Source: Leptolyngbya ohadii IS1
GTDB lineage: Bacteria > Cyanobacteriota > Cyanobacteriia > Elainellales > Elainellaceae
Direction of reading: 5' to 3'
Length of the DNA stretch: 64,000 nucleotides
NCBI RefSeq assembly: GCF_002215035.1
Contig: NZ_NKFP01000006.1
Location: 2,103,419-2,167,418 of the forward strand
The notes under the pieces are model-generated. The model saw only the letters and a program-made list of their open reading frames with translations, had not been told where the DNA came from and made no database searches. The translations under genes and the position numbers were made by a program. Position 1 is the first letter of the stretch. Every line of letters starts with the position of its first letter. Of this stretch, positions 18,897-27,388 are shown one piece after another.

Positions 18897-19317
18897 AGGT
18901 TTTCCGCCTTGTAGTGCTTTCTTCAGATGGGGTTTTGTGACTCTGCTATGTTAACAAACGGGCTATGTTAAGAATTCACTACTTTTCGGGCGATCGACTT
19001 TTCGCGCCATCCTTTACAGGGCTTAACTTTCAGCAGTAAACGATAAAAATTCCCGATGCAAAACGCTACGATTGATTGCATCTTGTTGCAAGAGAGTCCT
19101 ATTAAGCATCCTCATCCACCTATCACAGTTGCTAGAATTGCAGAGAGCTGTGATGCCCCAACCAATCGCCTCATAACCTTTTACACCAACTTTTCTGAAT
19201 TACCTGTCTCTTACTCTCTGGGGATCATTCTCAATAAGCTTTTACTGTTGCAAATCAAGAGGAGCAATTGCTATCCTTCTCAATAAGGCTGCACTGTTGA
19301 GAAAGGAGCGTGGGATT
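18897..19317. other. Divergent intergenic region upstream of ribE and fur
   Basis: About 420 bp without a credible gene. Its right part holds the duplicated fur upstream element (19224-19299). A 76-codon plus-strand frame at 19056-19286 lacks a ribosome binding site and has unlikely composition. Confidence 0.5.
19224..19299 (+). promoter_or_regulatory. Duplicated putative Fur operator in front of fur
   Basis: A 27-bp segment occurs twice in the same orientation, 49 bp apart: 19224-19250 and 19273-19299. They agree at 22 of 27 positions, sharing TTCTCAATAAG and ACTGTTG. The core ATCATTCTCAATAA resembles half of the classical iron box (GATAATGATAATCATTATC). The second copy ends just before the ribosome binding site, a position from which a repressor could block initiation. 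Autoregulation by Fur is known in cyanobacteria; that this duplication is the operator is inference. Confidence 0.55.
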
Positions 19318-19767
19318 ATGTATACCGTATCCTCCCTTAAGTCGGAATTGAACGAGCGGGGCTGGCGACTGACACCGCAGCGAGAAACGATCCTGCAAAT
19401 TTTTCAGAACCTTCCAAAGGGAGAGCATCTGAGCGCAGAAGATTTGCATAATCTGCTTGTCGAAGACGGTGAAGCCATTAGCCTATCCACCATTTACCGA
19501 AACCTCAAGCTAATGTCACGCATGGGCATCCTGCGGGAACTGGAACTGGCGGAAGGACACAAACACTACGAAATTAACCAGCCTTCGCCGTACCACCATC
19601 ACCACTTGATCTGCGTCCGCTGCAATAAGACGATCGAGTTTAAGAACGATTCCATTCTCAAGATGGGGGCAAAAACGGCTCAGAAGGAAGGCTATCATCT
19701 GCTGGACTGCCAGTTGACGATTCATGCCATCTGTCCGGGATGCCAGCGATCGCTGCTGCCTGTTTAG
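19318..19767 (+). CDS. fur: Fur-family ferric-uptake regulator (FurA-like)
   Basis: About 149 residues starting at ATG 19318, 9 bp after AAAGGAG; the upstream TTG 19297 is not needed. The N-terminal winged helix contains ELNERGWRLTPQRETILQIF and SLSTIYRNLKLMSRMG. The metal region has HHHHLICVRCNKTIEF (His cluster plus CxxC) and a second CxxC in ICPGCQ, with another Cys in LLDCQLT, i.e. the five-cysteine pattern of cyanobacterial FurA. It binds Fe(II) and haem-sensitive DNA sites to repress iron uptake genes. PerR or Zur function cannot be excluded from sequence alone, but the whole-length resemblance is to FurA. Confidence 0.88.
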   Translation: MYTVSSLKSELNERGWRLTPQRETILQIFQNLPKGEHLSAEDLHNLLVEDGEAISLSTIYRNLKLMSRMGILRELELAEGHKHYEINQPSPYHHHHLICVRCNKTIEFKNDSILKMGAKTAQKEGYHLLDCQLTIHAICPGCQRSLLPV

Positions 19768-19896
19768 GGCGATCGAAGTAGTTTCCCTTTTGTGGGTTGG
19801 GCTGTCAGAGTTTTGGAGTTTGTAGCCTTTTCAATTCGCTCAGTCCGGCTGCTGTATTCACATAAGTCAAGCTTGTACTGAGTTTGAGATTTTTCA

Positions 19897-19926
19897 GCCC
19901 CCTAAATCCCCCGTAGATGGGGAACT
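19897..19926. repeat. Single arm of the C/G-rich repeat family
   Basis: GCCCCCTAAATCCCCCGTAG ATGGGGAACT matches one end of the MITE-like element in rimI, without a second arm nearby. It sits in the 277-bp gap between fur and the 3' end of the RNase gene. The rest of that gap holds nothing else I can recognise. Confidence 0.6.
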
Positions 19927-20044
19927 CTGAGGTTTTGTGCTTTGAAGTTAGACAAAAGAATTCTTTTCTACTCGATTCTGTCTAGTCTCTGTAAAAGCTC
20001 AGGAGTACTCATTAGAGCTAATCAGCAGAGCAGGCTATAAGCCC

Positions 20045-22069
20045 TTAAGCTGTCTGTGCCATTGAGCCGGAGACTTCCGTAAATTGGATAATGTCCTGGC
20101 GTGGGTCAACATAGGAGACTTTAATCTCCAGTCGATCGCCCACTTCAACCGATCGAGTGAATCGCACTGCCATCTCCAGTCCCAGGTCTTCGATGAGTAC
20201 CAGTCCCAGATTTTCGTATTCGCGCAGCCAGCGCAGCATCAGGACTTGCCAAACCACATCGGCATGGCGACGCAGGTATTCCAATCCCCAGTAGCGGTTC
20301 GTTTGCCGCTCAACCAGCGTAGATTCGTATGCCGTGCTACTGACAGATTGAATAAGTTCCTGTGCTTCCTCATGGGAGAAGGGCAGCGTTTCACCCCGCA
20401 GGTGTGCCTTGATTTGGAAATGTGCCAGCAAATCGGCATAGCGGCGAATCGGGGAAGTCACCTGAGTATAGGTGTTAAGTCCAAGACTTGCATGACGACC
20501 GGGCGTTAGGCTGACCTCGCTTCGGGGCATGCAACGACGAATTGCACAGTCTCGCACAGGTCCGGCGGGTAGCTGCATCAGTTCTTCTTCGGGCGGCAGT
20601 TCGGGCTGGGGCTGTCCTCGGAAAGGCAGGGCAAGATGATTTTCTTCGCCGTAACGTCCGGCAACTTCACCCGCCAGGATCATCATTTCAGCTACTAGAT
20701 TGCGCGAAGCCGAGTCTTCCAGAACGTCGATCGTGATTTCGTCATCGCGCACCTTGATCGAAGATTCCGGCATCCGAATACTGATTGCCCCCTGAGACTG
20801 TCTCCAGGCAGTCCGTCGCTTTGCCCAGGTCGAGATTGCCGAGATTTCTGGCTCTACCTGCAATTCCAGCATTTCGTCTACATCTTCGTAGGTGAGACGA
20901 TAGGTAGGCTTAATCAAGCTGGGCGCAATTCGATATTCGGCGATCGCCCCTTCGTCACTCAAAACCACGCCAAAGCTGAGGGCAGTGCAGACTTGCCCCT
21001 GGTTGAGGCTCATCGGACCCGTTGCCAGTTCCGGCGGAAACATGGGGATCATGCCCGTAGGTAAATAAACCGTCGTGCTGCGGCGGCGAGCTTCCAGATC
21101 CAGATCGTCTCCCGGCACCACCCAGCGAGTCGGGTCGGCAATGTGTATCCAGAGGCGCTGTCTGCCGTCCGGCAAAAATTCGACGCTGACCCCATCATCA
21201 ATTTCGCGGGTGCTTTCGTCGTCGATCGTATAAACCTTGAGGGCGGTGAGATCCAGCCGATTTTGGTCTTGATCGGACGGCGGTGAATCAATGCGACTGT
21301 GAGCCATTTCTGTTACCCTCTGAGCGAACTGGGTTGGAATCTGGCTCCGCCGCAAGAACAAGTTTTCGTGGGGACTCCAGAGGCGAAGGTCTACGAGAAG
21401 CTGAAAGGCGGCTTGGGATGTTTCTGGTCTTCCTAGCGCAGAGAGGGTTTCCAGTGCCGGAGCGCGATGGCTGGCTTCGTCGCCAAACACCGCCAATCGC
21501 TCAAGTGCCTCCAGTCGAGGACGATCGCTCATCTGCCATTCTATCGATTCTCCCGCCAATGCCTGTTGTACTCGTGACAGAAATCCCTGCCATTCCTGGA
21601 TTCGCTGTGCTTCGATCGTGGCTTGATGCTTCAGTTCGTTGACCTGGGCGACGGGTCGCGGCTCGTAGCGATCGCCCTTTTGTTTAAAATAAAGCTTGTC
21701 TTCAGAAAGCAAATAGTACGCCGCATAGCAGAGCGACGGGCTTTGGTCGGAAAAGAGCAGCATTGCCATCGTCGCGGGTTCGACCGCTTCCCCATCTTCG
21801 ACGAGGATTTCCCAGGCAACCTCCAGGCTAGAAGGGTCAAGATAGGGCTGAATCGACTGCCAGAAGCCGGAAATATCTTTAGCGAGATAGGCTTCTCCGG
21901 CGACGGCATAGGTAATCTGGCGGGGATGCAGCGTATGGGACTGTCCTCGCTCATCAATTACAACTAAATGCTTTTTTCCTTCAGGACGATCCACAACCGC
22001 CAATCGGCGGCGGCTTTTCTCTTGTGAATCACCTTGCGGTCGAAATTCAACTAAAGTGCCCTTTTCCAT
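20045..22069 (-). CDS. rnb: RNase II/RNase R family exoribonuclease
   Basis: 674 residues. The RNB catalytic domain (about 260-560) is intact: YTIDDESTREIDDGVSVE carries the aspartates that hold Mg, followed by LWIHIADPTRWVVPGDDLD and MIPMFPPELATGPMSLNQG. The motif TSPIRRYADLLAHFQIKAHL near the C-terminus binds RNA at the active site. There is a short S1-like end (DRLEIKVSYVDPRQDIIQFT), so it is closer to the compact cyanobacterial/chloroplast RNR1 form than to E. coli RNase R (over 800). It degrades RNA 3'-5' in the cytosol. It lies downstream of rpsR (124 bp) in the rpmG-rpsR order conserved in cyanobacteria. Confidence 0.93.
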   Translation of the reverse strand: MEKGTLVEFRPQGDSQEKSRRRLAVVDRPEGKKHLVVIDERGQSHTLHPRQITYAVAGEAYLAKDISGFWQSIQPYLDPSSLEVAWEILVEDGEAVEPATMAMLLFSDQSPSLCYAAYYLLSEDKLYFKQKGDRYEPRPVAQVNELKHQATIEAQRIQEWQGFLSRVQQALAGESIEWQMSDRPRLEALERLAVFGDEASHRAPALETLSALGRPETSQAAFQLLVDLRLWSPHENLFLRRSQIPTQFAQRVTEMAHSRIDSPPSDQDQNRLDLTALKVYTIDDESTREIDDGVSVEFLPDGRQRLWIHIADPTRWVVPGDDLDLEARRRSTTVYLPTGMIPMFPPELATGPMSLNQGQVCTALSFGVVLSDEGAIAEYRIAPSLIKPTYRLTYEDVDEMLELQVEPEISAISTWAKRRTAWRQSQGAISIRMPESSIKVRDDEITIDVLEDSASRNLVAEMMILAGEVAGRYGEENHLALPFRGQPQPELPPEEELMQLPAGPVRDCAIRRCMPRSEVSLTPGRHASLGLNTYTQVTSPIRRYADLLAHFQIKAHLRGETLPFSHEEAQELIQSVSSTAYESTLVERQTNRYWGLEYLRRHADVVWQVLMLRWLREYENLGLVLIEDLGLEMAVRFTRSVEVGDRLEIKVSYVDPRQDIIQFTEVSGSMAQTA

Positions 22070-22193
22070 TTGTGATGTAACCAGTTGTGCTGCGATCGGG
22101 GTTTAAGCTTGGGGAACCTTCCCAATACCAGGATAGCGGTCAGCCTGTAGGGATAGAATTCCCTTTAGCCACACCCAAATCAACTCGCTCAGT

Positions 22194-22409
22194 TTAGCCT
22201 TCCTGGTTCACGAAGGGCAGCAGAGCAAGAATTCGTGCCCGCTTGATTGCCTGAGTCAGGTCACGCTGCTGCTTGGCAGTCAGACCCGTGATGCGGCGAG
22301 GCAGAATTTTTCCCCGCTCGGTAACGTATTTGCGGAGGAGATCCACGTCTTTGTAGTCGATCGGATCACCAGGCTTGATGGGAGAGACGCGGCGACGGAA
22401 GTAAGTCAT
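22194..22409 (-). CDS. rpsR: Ribosomal protein bS18
   Basis: 71 residues, normal for bacterial S18: [20 protein letters not shown], then [20 protein letters not shown] and [20 protein letters not shown]. It binds protein S6 and 16S rRNA on the platform of the small subunit. It lies 57 bp downstream of rpmG and upstream of the RNase gene, probably one transcript. Confidence 0.98.
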   Translation of the reverse strand: MTYFRRRVSPIKPGDPIDYKDVDLLRKYVTERGKILPRRITGLTAKQQRDLTQAIKRARILALLPFVNQEG

Positions 22410-22466
22410 AGGTCGGGATTTGCTTTATCTGTAAGGTAGGTCTATCGGTCGGTCTGTGAGTCGAGA

Positions 22467-22655
22467 CTATTTGATCTCTTTGTGAGCCGTGTGCTTATTG
22501 CAGTGGGTGCAGAACTTGTTCAGCTCCAGTCTGCCAGTTGTGTTACGGCGGTTCTTCTGCGTGGTGTAGCGGGACACCCCATAGGATCGCTTGTCTGGAT
22601 TGGTACGACATTCCGTACATTCCAGAGTGATAATAATTCGGACACCTTTAGCCAT
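22467..22655 (-). CDS. rpmG: Ribosomal protein bL33
   Basis: 62 residues including CTECRT and CTHC cysteine pairs, hence the zinc-binding (C+) form of L33 in the large subunit. The start ATG 22655 is clear. The gene heads the rpmG-rpsR-RNase cluster. The presence of both cysteine pairs suggests this is the zinc-dependent copy; a zinc-free paralogue, if any, is not in the window. Confidence 0.98.
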   Translation of the reverse strand: MAKGVRIIITLECTECRTNPDKRSYGVSRYTTQKNRRNTTGRLELNKFCTHCNKHTAHKEIK

Positions 22656-23088
22656 AAATTTGAACGGTTTCTACCGGGCGCGACGATTAAACACAAATTC
22701 TTATTATTTCATACGAATGCAAGCTTGTGCAAATAAAAGTGCGATCGATCGGGTTTGGGGGTGTTCTTGTCCTTACCGATCCTTAAATTCTTCGTTGAGG
22801 GCCATTGTATGCAGAGGTTTAGTCTGTGAACGTTCTAATCCTTGCGCCCCCTCAATCCCCCAATTCTGGGGGACTTCCGAACCAGTCTTCGCAGCTTGGC
22901 GGTTCTTTGAGGGTGGCGATCGCACTCATCGGAACGAACCCATTAACCAAAACCTCAGTGCTTCCCTTCGCTCTCTGCTGAAATCAGGCGTTACGCTCCG
23001 CTAAACCATCCTACGCCTACGTTTCTCCCCTGCTCCCCCGCTCCCTGCCCCCCATCCACTCATCCACTCATCCACCCATCCACTCCCC
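22656..23088. other. Intergenic region with C/G-rich repeat and octamer tandem repeat
   Basis: No gene is seen. At 22845-22882 lies an arm of the MITE-like family (CGCCCCCTCAATCCCCCAAT, TCTGGGGGACTTCCGAAC) that almost equals the right arm in rimI. From about 23052 to 23085 the octamer ATCCACTC/ATCCACCC repeats four times and ends 3 bp before the moeA start. The rpmG promoter should lie at the left end. Confidence 0.6.
23052..23085 (+). repeat. Tandem octamer repeat abutting the moeA start codon
   Basis: The 8-bp unit ATCCACTC occurs about four times with one variant (ATCCACCC). It replaces the normal ribosome-binding region of moeA: no purine-rich Shine-Dalgarno is possible there. The same octamer recurs at 61128-61160 (opposite strand) and 61315-61362. 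Confidence 0.8.
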
Positions 23089-24342
23089 ATGCTCACTGCC
23101 CAAGAAGCCGAATCCCTCATCCTTCAACTCACCCAGCCCCTCGACCCGAAAGACGATCGCGAAACCGTGGATCTTTCTGCTGCTGCCGATCGCATTCTGG
23201 CAGCTCCCGTTTCTGGAACCCAGGACTTTCCCCACTGGGATAACTCTGCGATGGATGGCTATGCGGTGCGGTATGGGGATGTGGCTCAGGGAAGCACAGA
23301 AAATCCGGTGACGCTGGACATTGTGGACGAGATTCCGGCAGGGAGTACGCCCAAAAAGACGATTCAGGTGGGGCAGGCGGCGCGAATTTTCACGGGGTCT
23401 ATGCTGCCTCCCGGAGCGGATACGATCGTCATGCAGGAGGACACTCAGCGGGAGGGCGATTGGGTCAAGATTCTCACTTCCCCTAAGCCCCAGGCGTTTG
23501 TGCGGCATCGCGGGGCGTATTATCAGGCGGGTCAGCCTTTACTTCAGGCAGGGATTCGATTGAGTGGGGCGGATATTGCCGTGCTGGCGACGGCTCAGTG
23601 TCTTCAGGTTCCGGTGTATCGATCGCCCAACGTTGCCATTCTTTCGACGGGAAATGAGCTGGTGTCTCCAGGTCAACCGCTTCAGCCGGGACAGATTGTG
23701 GACTCAAATCAGGCTGCTCTTGCTGCGCTGGTGGCTCGGACGGGAGCAAAGCCGATTTGTTTGGGAATTGTGCCCGACCAGCCAGAAATCCTGAAGGCAA
23801 AAATGGCGGAGGCGATCGCATCTGCTGATCTGGTGTTGTCGTCGGGGGGCGTTTCGGTGGGGGACTACGATTATGTCGATCGGATTTTGGCGGAACTGGG
23901 GGCAGAGATCCATGTGCGATCGGTGGCAGTCAAGCCTGGAAAACCGCTGACCGTCGCCACATTTCCGAAAGCTAATTCAAATCGTCCCGTCCTCTACTTT
24001 GGGCTTCCGGGCAATCCGGTTTCCTCGCTGGTGAGCTTCTGGCGATTTGTCCAGCCTGCCCTCCGGAAATTATCGGGATTGCGGGACGGGTGGGAACCCG
24101 CGATCGTTCAGAGCAAGACGCTTCAGGATTTGCGATCGGACGGGAAGCGGGAAAGCTATGTGTGGGGACAGGTACGGTTAACCAAGGGTGAGTTTTCTTT
24201 TGAAATTGCAGGCGGTTCCCAGAGTTCAGGCAATTTGATTAACCTGGCACAGACAACTGGACTGGCGATTTTACCGATCGGACAAACCGCTATTGCAGCA
24301 GGGGAATCCGTATCGCTCCTGCTGGTGAATGGGCTGGGTTAA
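23089..24342 (+). CDS. moeA: Molybdopterin molybdenumtransferase
   Basis: 417 residues with all MoeA domains. The N-terminal part contains DFPHWDNSAMDGYAVRYGD. The MogA-like core contains RIFTGSMLPPGADTIVMQED, then VAILSTGNELVSPGQPLQPG and LVLSSGGVSVGDYDYVDRIL. The C-terminal beta-barrel is complete. It inserts molybdate into adenylylated molybdopterin, giving the Mo cofactor for nitrate reductase and others. The ATG follows directly on an octamer repeat with no Shine-Dalgarno, so initiation may be leaderless or unusual. There are no other moa/moe genes nearby. Confidence 0.96.
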   Translation: MLTAQEAESLILQLTQPLDPKDDRETVDLSAAADRILAAPVSGTQDFPHWDNSAMDGYAVRYGDVAQGSTENPVTLDIVDEIPAGSTPKKTIQVGQAARIFTGSMLPPGADTIVMQEDTQREGDWVKILTSPKPQAFVRHRGAYYQAGQPLLQAGIRLSGADIAVLATAQCLQVPVYRSPNVAILSTGNELVSPGQPLQPGQIVDSNQAALAALVARTGAKPICLGIVPDQPEILKAKMAEAIASADLVLSSGGVSVGDYDYVDRILAELGAEIHVRSVAVKPGKPLTVATFPKANSNRPVLYFGLPGNPVSSLVSFWRFVQPALRKLSGLRDGWEPAIVQSKTLQDLRSDGKRESYVWGQVRLTKGEFSFEIAGGSQSSGNLINLAQTTGLAILPIGQTAIAAGESVSLLLVNGLG

Positions 24343-24404
24343 ATGAGTAGACTGGAGGCAAAACCTTCAAGCTCTCCTCTGTCATTCCTTCCATCATTCC
24401 TTCC

Positions 24405-25724
24405 ATGAGCCAAACCCCTGAGTTCGTTCGCCAAAGTAATTTCTTAAATCAGGAAATAATCGATCGCACCACAACAGAAGAACTGGGGCGGGTCGAAGTC
24501 CTATGGATTTACGTGCCGAAGCATCGGGTGCTGGGCTTTGTGGGGAAGGCGGGACTGCTGGGCAATAAGAAATTTGCCTTCAAGCTCGATCAGGTGCGGG
24601 CTGTGGGGGAAAGCATTGTGACGCAGGGAAGCCCTGAAGAGACAACGCCCGATCGCGTCAAGCGGCTGGAATCCTTGATGAATCACGAAGTTTGGACAGA
24701 CGACGGGGAGCGGCTGGGCAAGATTACCGACTGCGTGTTTAACCTGAAGACGGGCGAAATTACCCACTATCTGTTTGTCTCCAGCGACATCTCAGGGATT
24801 TTGGGCAGCATTTATCAGGTTTCTCCCCGGTGGATTAGCAGCATTGGCGAGAGGCGGGTTTTGCTTTCGGGCACAGCAACGATCGAACCCTATCGGGAAA
24901 GCCTGCCGCAAAAGATTACCAAAACGGCTGAAAACCTGAAGGAAGAAGCAGTACAGGAATGGCGATCGATCACCCATAAAGCCACGGAACAGATTCAGCA
25001 GCTTCGATCGCAAATGAAAGAGCGGACTCAGGAAGTCTCGGAGCGGCTGAGGGAGGAGTCAGAGCGGCTGAGGGAAGAGGCGCAGGTTTTAGCAGAGCGG
25101 GCAAAGGAACAGAGTCAGACGTTGGCAGAACAGGTTAAGGAGCAGAGCCAAATTATTAGCCGCCAGCTCGAAGAGGGTATCCAAACGCTGACCGTCCAGG
25201 CAGAGGAAATTTTCGATCGCAGCGACGAGCCACAGACCCTCCAGTATTCCTACAACGAAGAGGATTTCGACTGGGATTGGGATGAACTGGACGAGGAACA
25301 AGAGGAACAATCTAACGCACAGGGCAATTCCCAGAAGCAGTCCGCCCGTCAGAGCTTCAATACCTTTGTCGATCGCAAGCAGTCTCACGGAGAAGGCGAT
25401 CGCAGTCCGTCCCCTTCTACAAAAGACGCACCCAAAGTAGTTGATGCAAGTCGTTTAGTCAATCAGAAGGTTAATCCGATCGAGTCCGAAGATTCCAATC
25501 TGGATGACTTCGATTTCGACGATGACTTCTGGATGGATGAACCTGCGCCCGATCGCACCAAAGAGGAAACTGCTTCGCATCGTCCTGAATCTGTGCAATC
25601 AGAGCCAGTATCCGATCGCCCGCCTGTTGTACTGCCAAATCTCACGCTGGACGATCGATCGCCTGTCCCTCCGCCAAACCAAACGCAGGATTCCACTGAT
25701 TTGGACGACGAACCCTGGATTTAG
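24405..25724 (+). CDS. PRC-barrel protein with coiled-coil and acidic tail
   Basis: 439 residues in three parts. Two PRC-barrel domains lie at about 10-75 (QEIIDRTTTEELGRVEVLWI) and 88-165 (LMNHEVWTDDGERLGKITDC). A long charged heptad region at about 185-275 (ERLREESERLREEAQVLAER, with KEQSQTLAEQVKEQSQ) should form a coiled coil. A disordered acidic tail follows, rich in Asp/Glu/Trp (EEDFDWDWDELDEEQ; DDFDFDDDFWMDEP). PRC barrels often sit in photosynthetic reaction-centre H subunits and in RimM. The coil plus acidic tail suggest an assembly or scaffolding role at the membrane or with a basic partner. There is no signal peptide. It lies 62 bp after moeA. Confidence 0.8.
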   Translation: MSQTPEFVRQSNFLNQEIIDRTTTEELGRVEVLWIYVPKHRVLGFVGKAGLLGNKKFAFKLDQVRAVGESIVTQGSPEETTPDRVKRLESLMNHEVWTDDGERLGKITDCVFNLKTGEITHYLFVSSDISGILGSIYQVSPRWISSIGERRVLLSGTATIEPYRESLPQKITKTAENLKEEAVQEWRSITHKATEQIQQLRSQMKERTQEVSERLREESERLREEAQVLAERAKEQSQTLAEQVKEQSQIISRQLEEGIQTLTVQAEEIFDRSDEPQTLQYSYNEEDFDWDWDELDEEQEEQSNAQGNSQKQSARQSFNTFVDRKQSHGEGDRSPSPSTKDAPKVVDASRLVNQKVNPIESEDSNLDDFDFDDDFWMDEPAPDRTKEETASHRPESVQSEPVSDRPPVVLPNLTLDDRSPVPPPNQTQDSTDLDDEPWI

Positions 25725-25772
25725 ACTCTGGAAGGCGGTAAAGTCACTACATGAATCTACGACGGTGCTGCC

Positions 25773-26918
25773 ATGAGCCAAGTTACTTCTGCGATCGAAA
25801 TCCGTCCAGTAACCACACCCCAAGAGCAGGAAATGTTTCTGGATGTGCCTGCCAGGGTTTATAAAGGCGATCGCAACTGGGTTCCACCGTTTCGCAGCAG
25901 TATTGCCAAGCAGCTTGCGCCGGACAATGCCTTTCGGGAGTACGGTCGGCTTCAGGCGTTTCTTGCGATCGATCCTCAAACCGGGGAAGCTGTGGGACGC
26001 ATTGTTGCCGCCGTGAACGATCGCCTGATTGCTCAGGAAGATCAGCAGGTGGGGCTGATGGGCTATTTCGAGTGTATTAACGACTTTGGGACGGCAGAGG
26101 CTCTGCTGAAAGCGGCTTGCGACTGGCTGCGAGAACAGGGAATGACGATCGCACGAGGACCGATCGACTTATTCACCCACAATCGCTGTCTATTTCTGGT
26201 GGATGGCTTCGACACATCGCCGACGATCATGATGCCCTACAACCCGCCCTACTACCGGGAGTTTGTAGAGAAGGACGGCTGGTACAAAGCCAAAGATGCC
26301 TACGCCTATGATTTTCCGATGAGCAGCACCTTGTCAGAGGAATTTGAGAAGGCATACCGGGTCGCTACCAAAGCCGGAATCACCTTTCGTCCGATCCGCA
26401 CTAAGGGCGAAGCGTTTGAGCAGGATGCCATAAGCGTCTACAACCTGACAACCCAGATGTTTGCCCGCAACTACAGCGCCACTCCCCGACCCCAGGAGGA
26501 ATTTTTAGAGGAAGCCCGATCGCTGCAAAGCCTGATCGATCCCGATGTGTTTCCGGTGGCAGAGCATGACGGCAAGATGATTGGCTACTGGTTTGGCTTA
26601 CCGGACTACAACATTGCCCTAAAGCACGTCAACGGCAAACTCGACCTCTGGGGCACGCTGAAATTCCTCTGGTATCGCCGCAATATTGACCAGGGACGGG
26701 TGCTGCTGTTCTGCTGTCTGCCCGAATATCGTCGCAAGATGGTTCCCCTGGCGTTAATCTATCTGGGCTTGCAGGGCGGTCTGAAAAAAGGCAAACCCTA
26801 TAAGCGGGCAGAACTAGGCTACGTCTACGAGGACAACATGCCTTCCCGCAAATTAATCGAGGCAACGGGGGGCAAGATCTACAAAACCTACCGAATTTAT
26901 GAAAAGAATTTAGTGTAG
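25773..26918 (+). CDS. GNAT-superfamily protein (YghO-type)
   Basis: 381 residues. The N-terminal part (EIRPVTTPQEQEMFLDVPAR then VYKGDRNWVPPFR) and the middle (ARGPIDLFTHNRCLFLVDGF; MMPYNPPYYREFVEKDGW) match a family of two-lobed GNAT-like proteins of unknown substrate, common in cyanobacteria and Bacteroidetes. The C-terminal lobe has PEYRRKMVPLALIYLGLQGG followed by AELGYVYEDNMPSRKLIEAT, the position where acetyl-CoA is bound. The start ATG 25773 follows 48 bp after the PRC-barrel gene, so both probably share a transcript. What it acylates is not predictable. Confidence 0.8.
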   Translation: MSQVTSAIEIRPVTTPQEQEMFLDVPARVYKGDRNWVPPFRSSIAKQLAPDNAFREYGRLQAFLAIDPQTGEAVGRIVAAVNDRLIAQEDQQVGLMGYFECINDFGTAEALLKAACDWLREQGMTIARGPIDLFTHNRCLFLVDGFDTSPTIMMPYNPPYYREFVEKDGWYKAKDAYAYDFPMSSTLSEEFEKAYRVATKAGITFRPIRTKGEAFEQDAISVYNLTTQMFARNYSATPRPQEEFLEEARSLQSLIDPDVFPVAEHDGKMIGYWFGLPDYNIALKHVNGKLDLWGTLKFLWYRRNIDQGRVLLFCCLPEYRRKMVPLALIYLGLQGGLKKGKPYKRAELGYVYEDNMPSRKLIEATGGKIYKTYRIYEKNLV

Positions 26919-26947
26919 CCGTTCAATTTGTTCGATTGCAACTTGCT

Positions 26948-27163
26948 ATGCCGAGACGTACTTCGCCCAAGGATCTGCAAAACTGGGATGATGTCCATGA
27001 CCTGGAACATATCGTCAAAGACAAACGATCGGAGAAACGGGCAACTCCCGCTAAAGGACGCAGACGCAACCGCCGCTACGAGAAGCGACTCCTCAATGGT
27101 CAGATTGATGAGCTGAACACCGATCTGGATGATCTAGAGTTGTCGCAAGGCGATCGGGCTTAA
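26948..27163 (+). CDS. Small basic-acidic hypothetical protein
   Basis: 71 residues from ATG 26948; the longest frame starts at TTG 26936, which has no ribosome site. The first half is very basic (KDKRSEKRATPAKGRRRNRR) and the C-terminus acidic (QIDELNTDLDDLELS). It is 30 bp downstream of the GNAT gene on the same strand. Small proteins with this opening (PRRTSPKDLQNWDD) are recurrent in cyanobacteria, and the polarity suggests nucleic acid or ribosome binding. Function unknown. Confidence 0.65.
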   Translation: MPRRTSPKDLQNWDDVHDLEHIVKDKRSEKRATPAKGRRRNRRYEKRLLNGQIDELNTDLDDLELSQGDRA

Positions 27164-27208
27164 CAGAAAGCCTCTTGACGAAGCCTTCACACCCTGAACG
27201 TCCTCTGA

Positions 27209-27348
27209 CCTCTCAATTCTGGGGGGAGCCAAACCGATGCAGTCGTTCTATTTGCTATAGGCGGATCGTTATAGGCAGACCAAACTTCTCAAAGTCCTCC
27301 ACCTCGCACTTTAGGCGCGGTCAAGAGCAAGCGGGGATTTAGGGGGCA
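27209..27348. repeat. Diverged copy of the C/G-rich repeat family
   Basis: In the 225-bp gap before the NAD-epimerase gene, CTCTCAATTCTGGGGGGAGC (from 27210) and GGGGATTTAGGGGGC (27333-27348) resemble the two arms of the MITE-like element with opposite orientation. The middle part is unrelated to the rimI copy. No gene is present in the gap. Confidence 0.45.
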
Positions 27349-27388
27349 GTGCCAAACCTCTGATACTTCTCAAACTATCACCTCACCT

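Noticed and set aside
19056..19286. 76-codon plus-strand frame before fur
   Set aside because: Overlaps the operator repeat, no ribosome site, unlikely composition.
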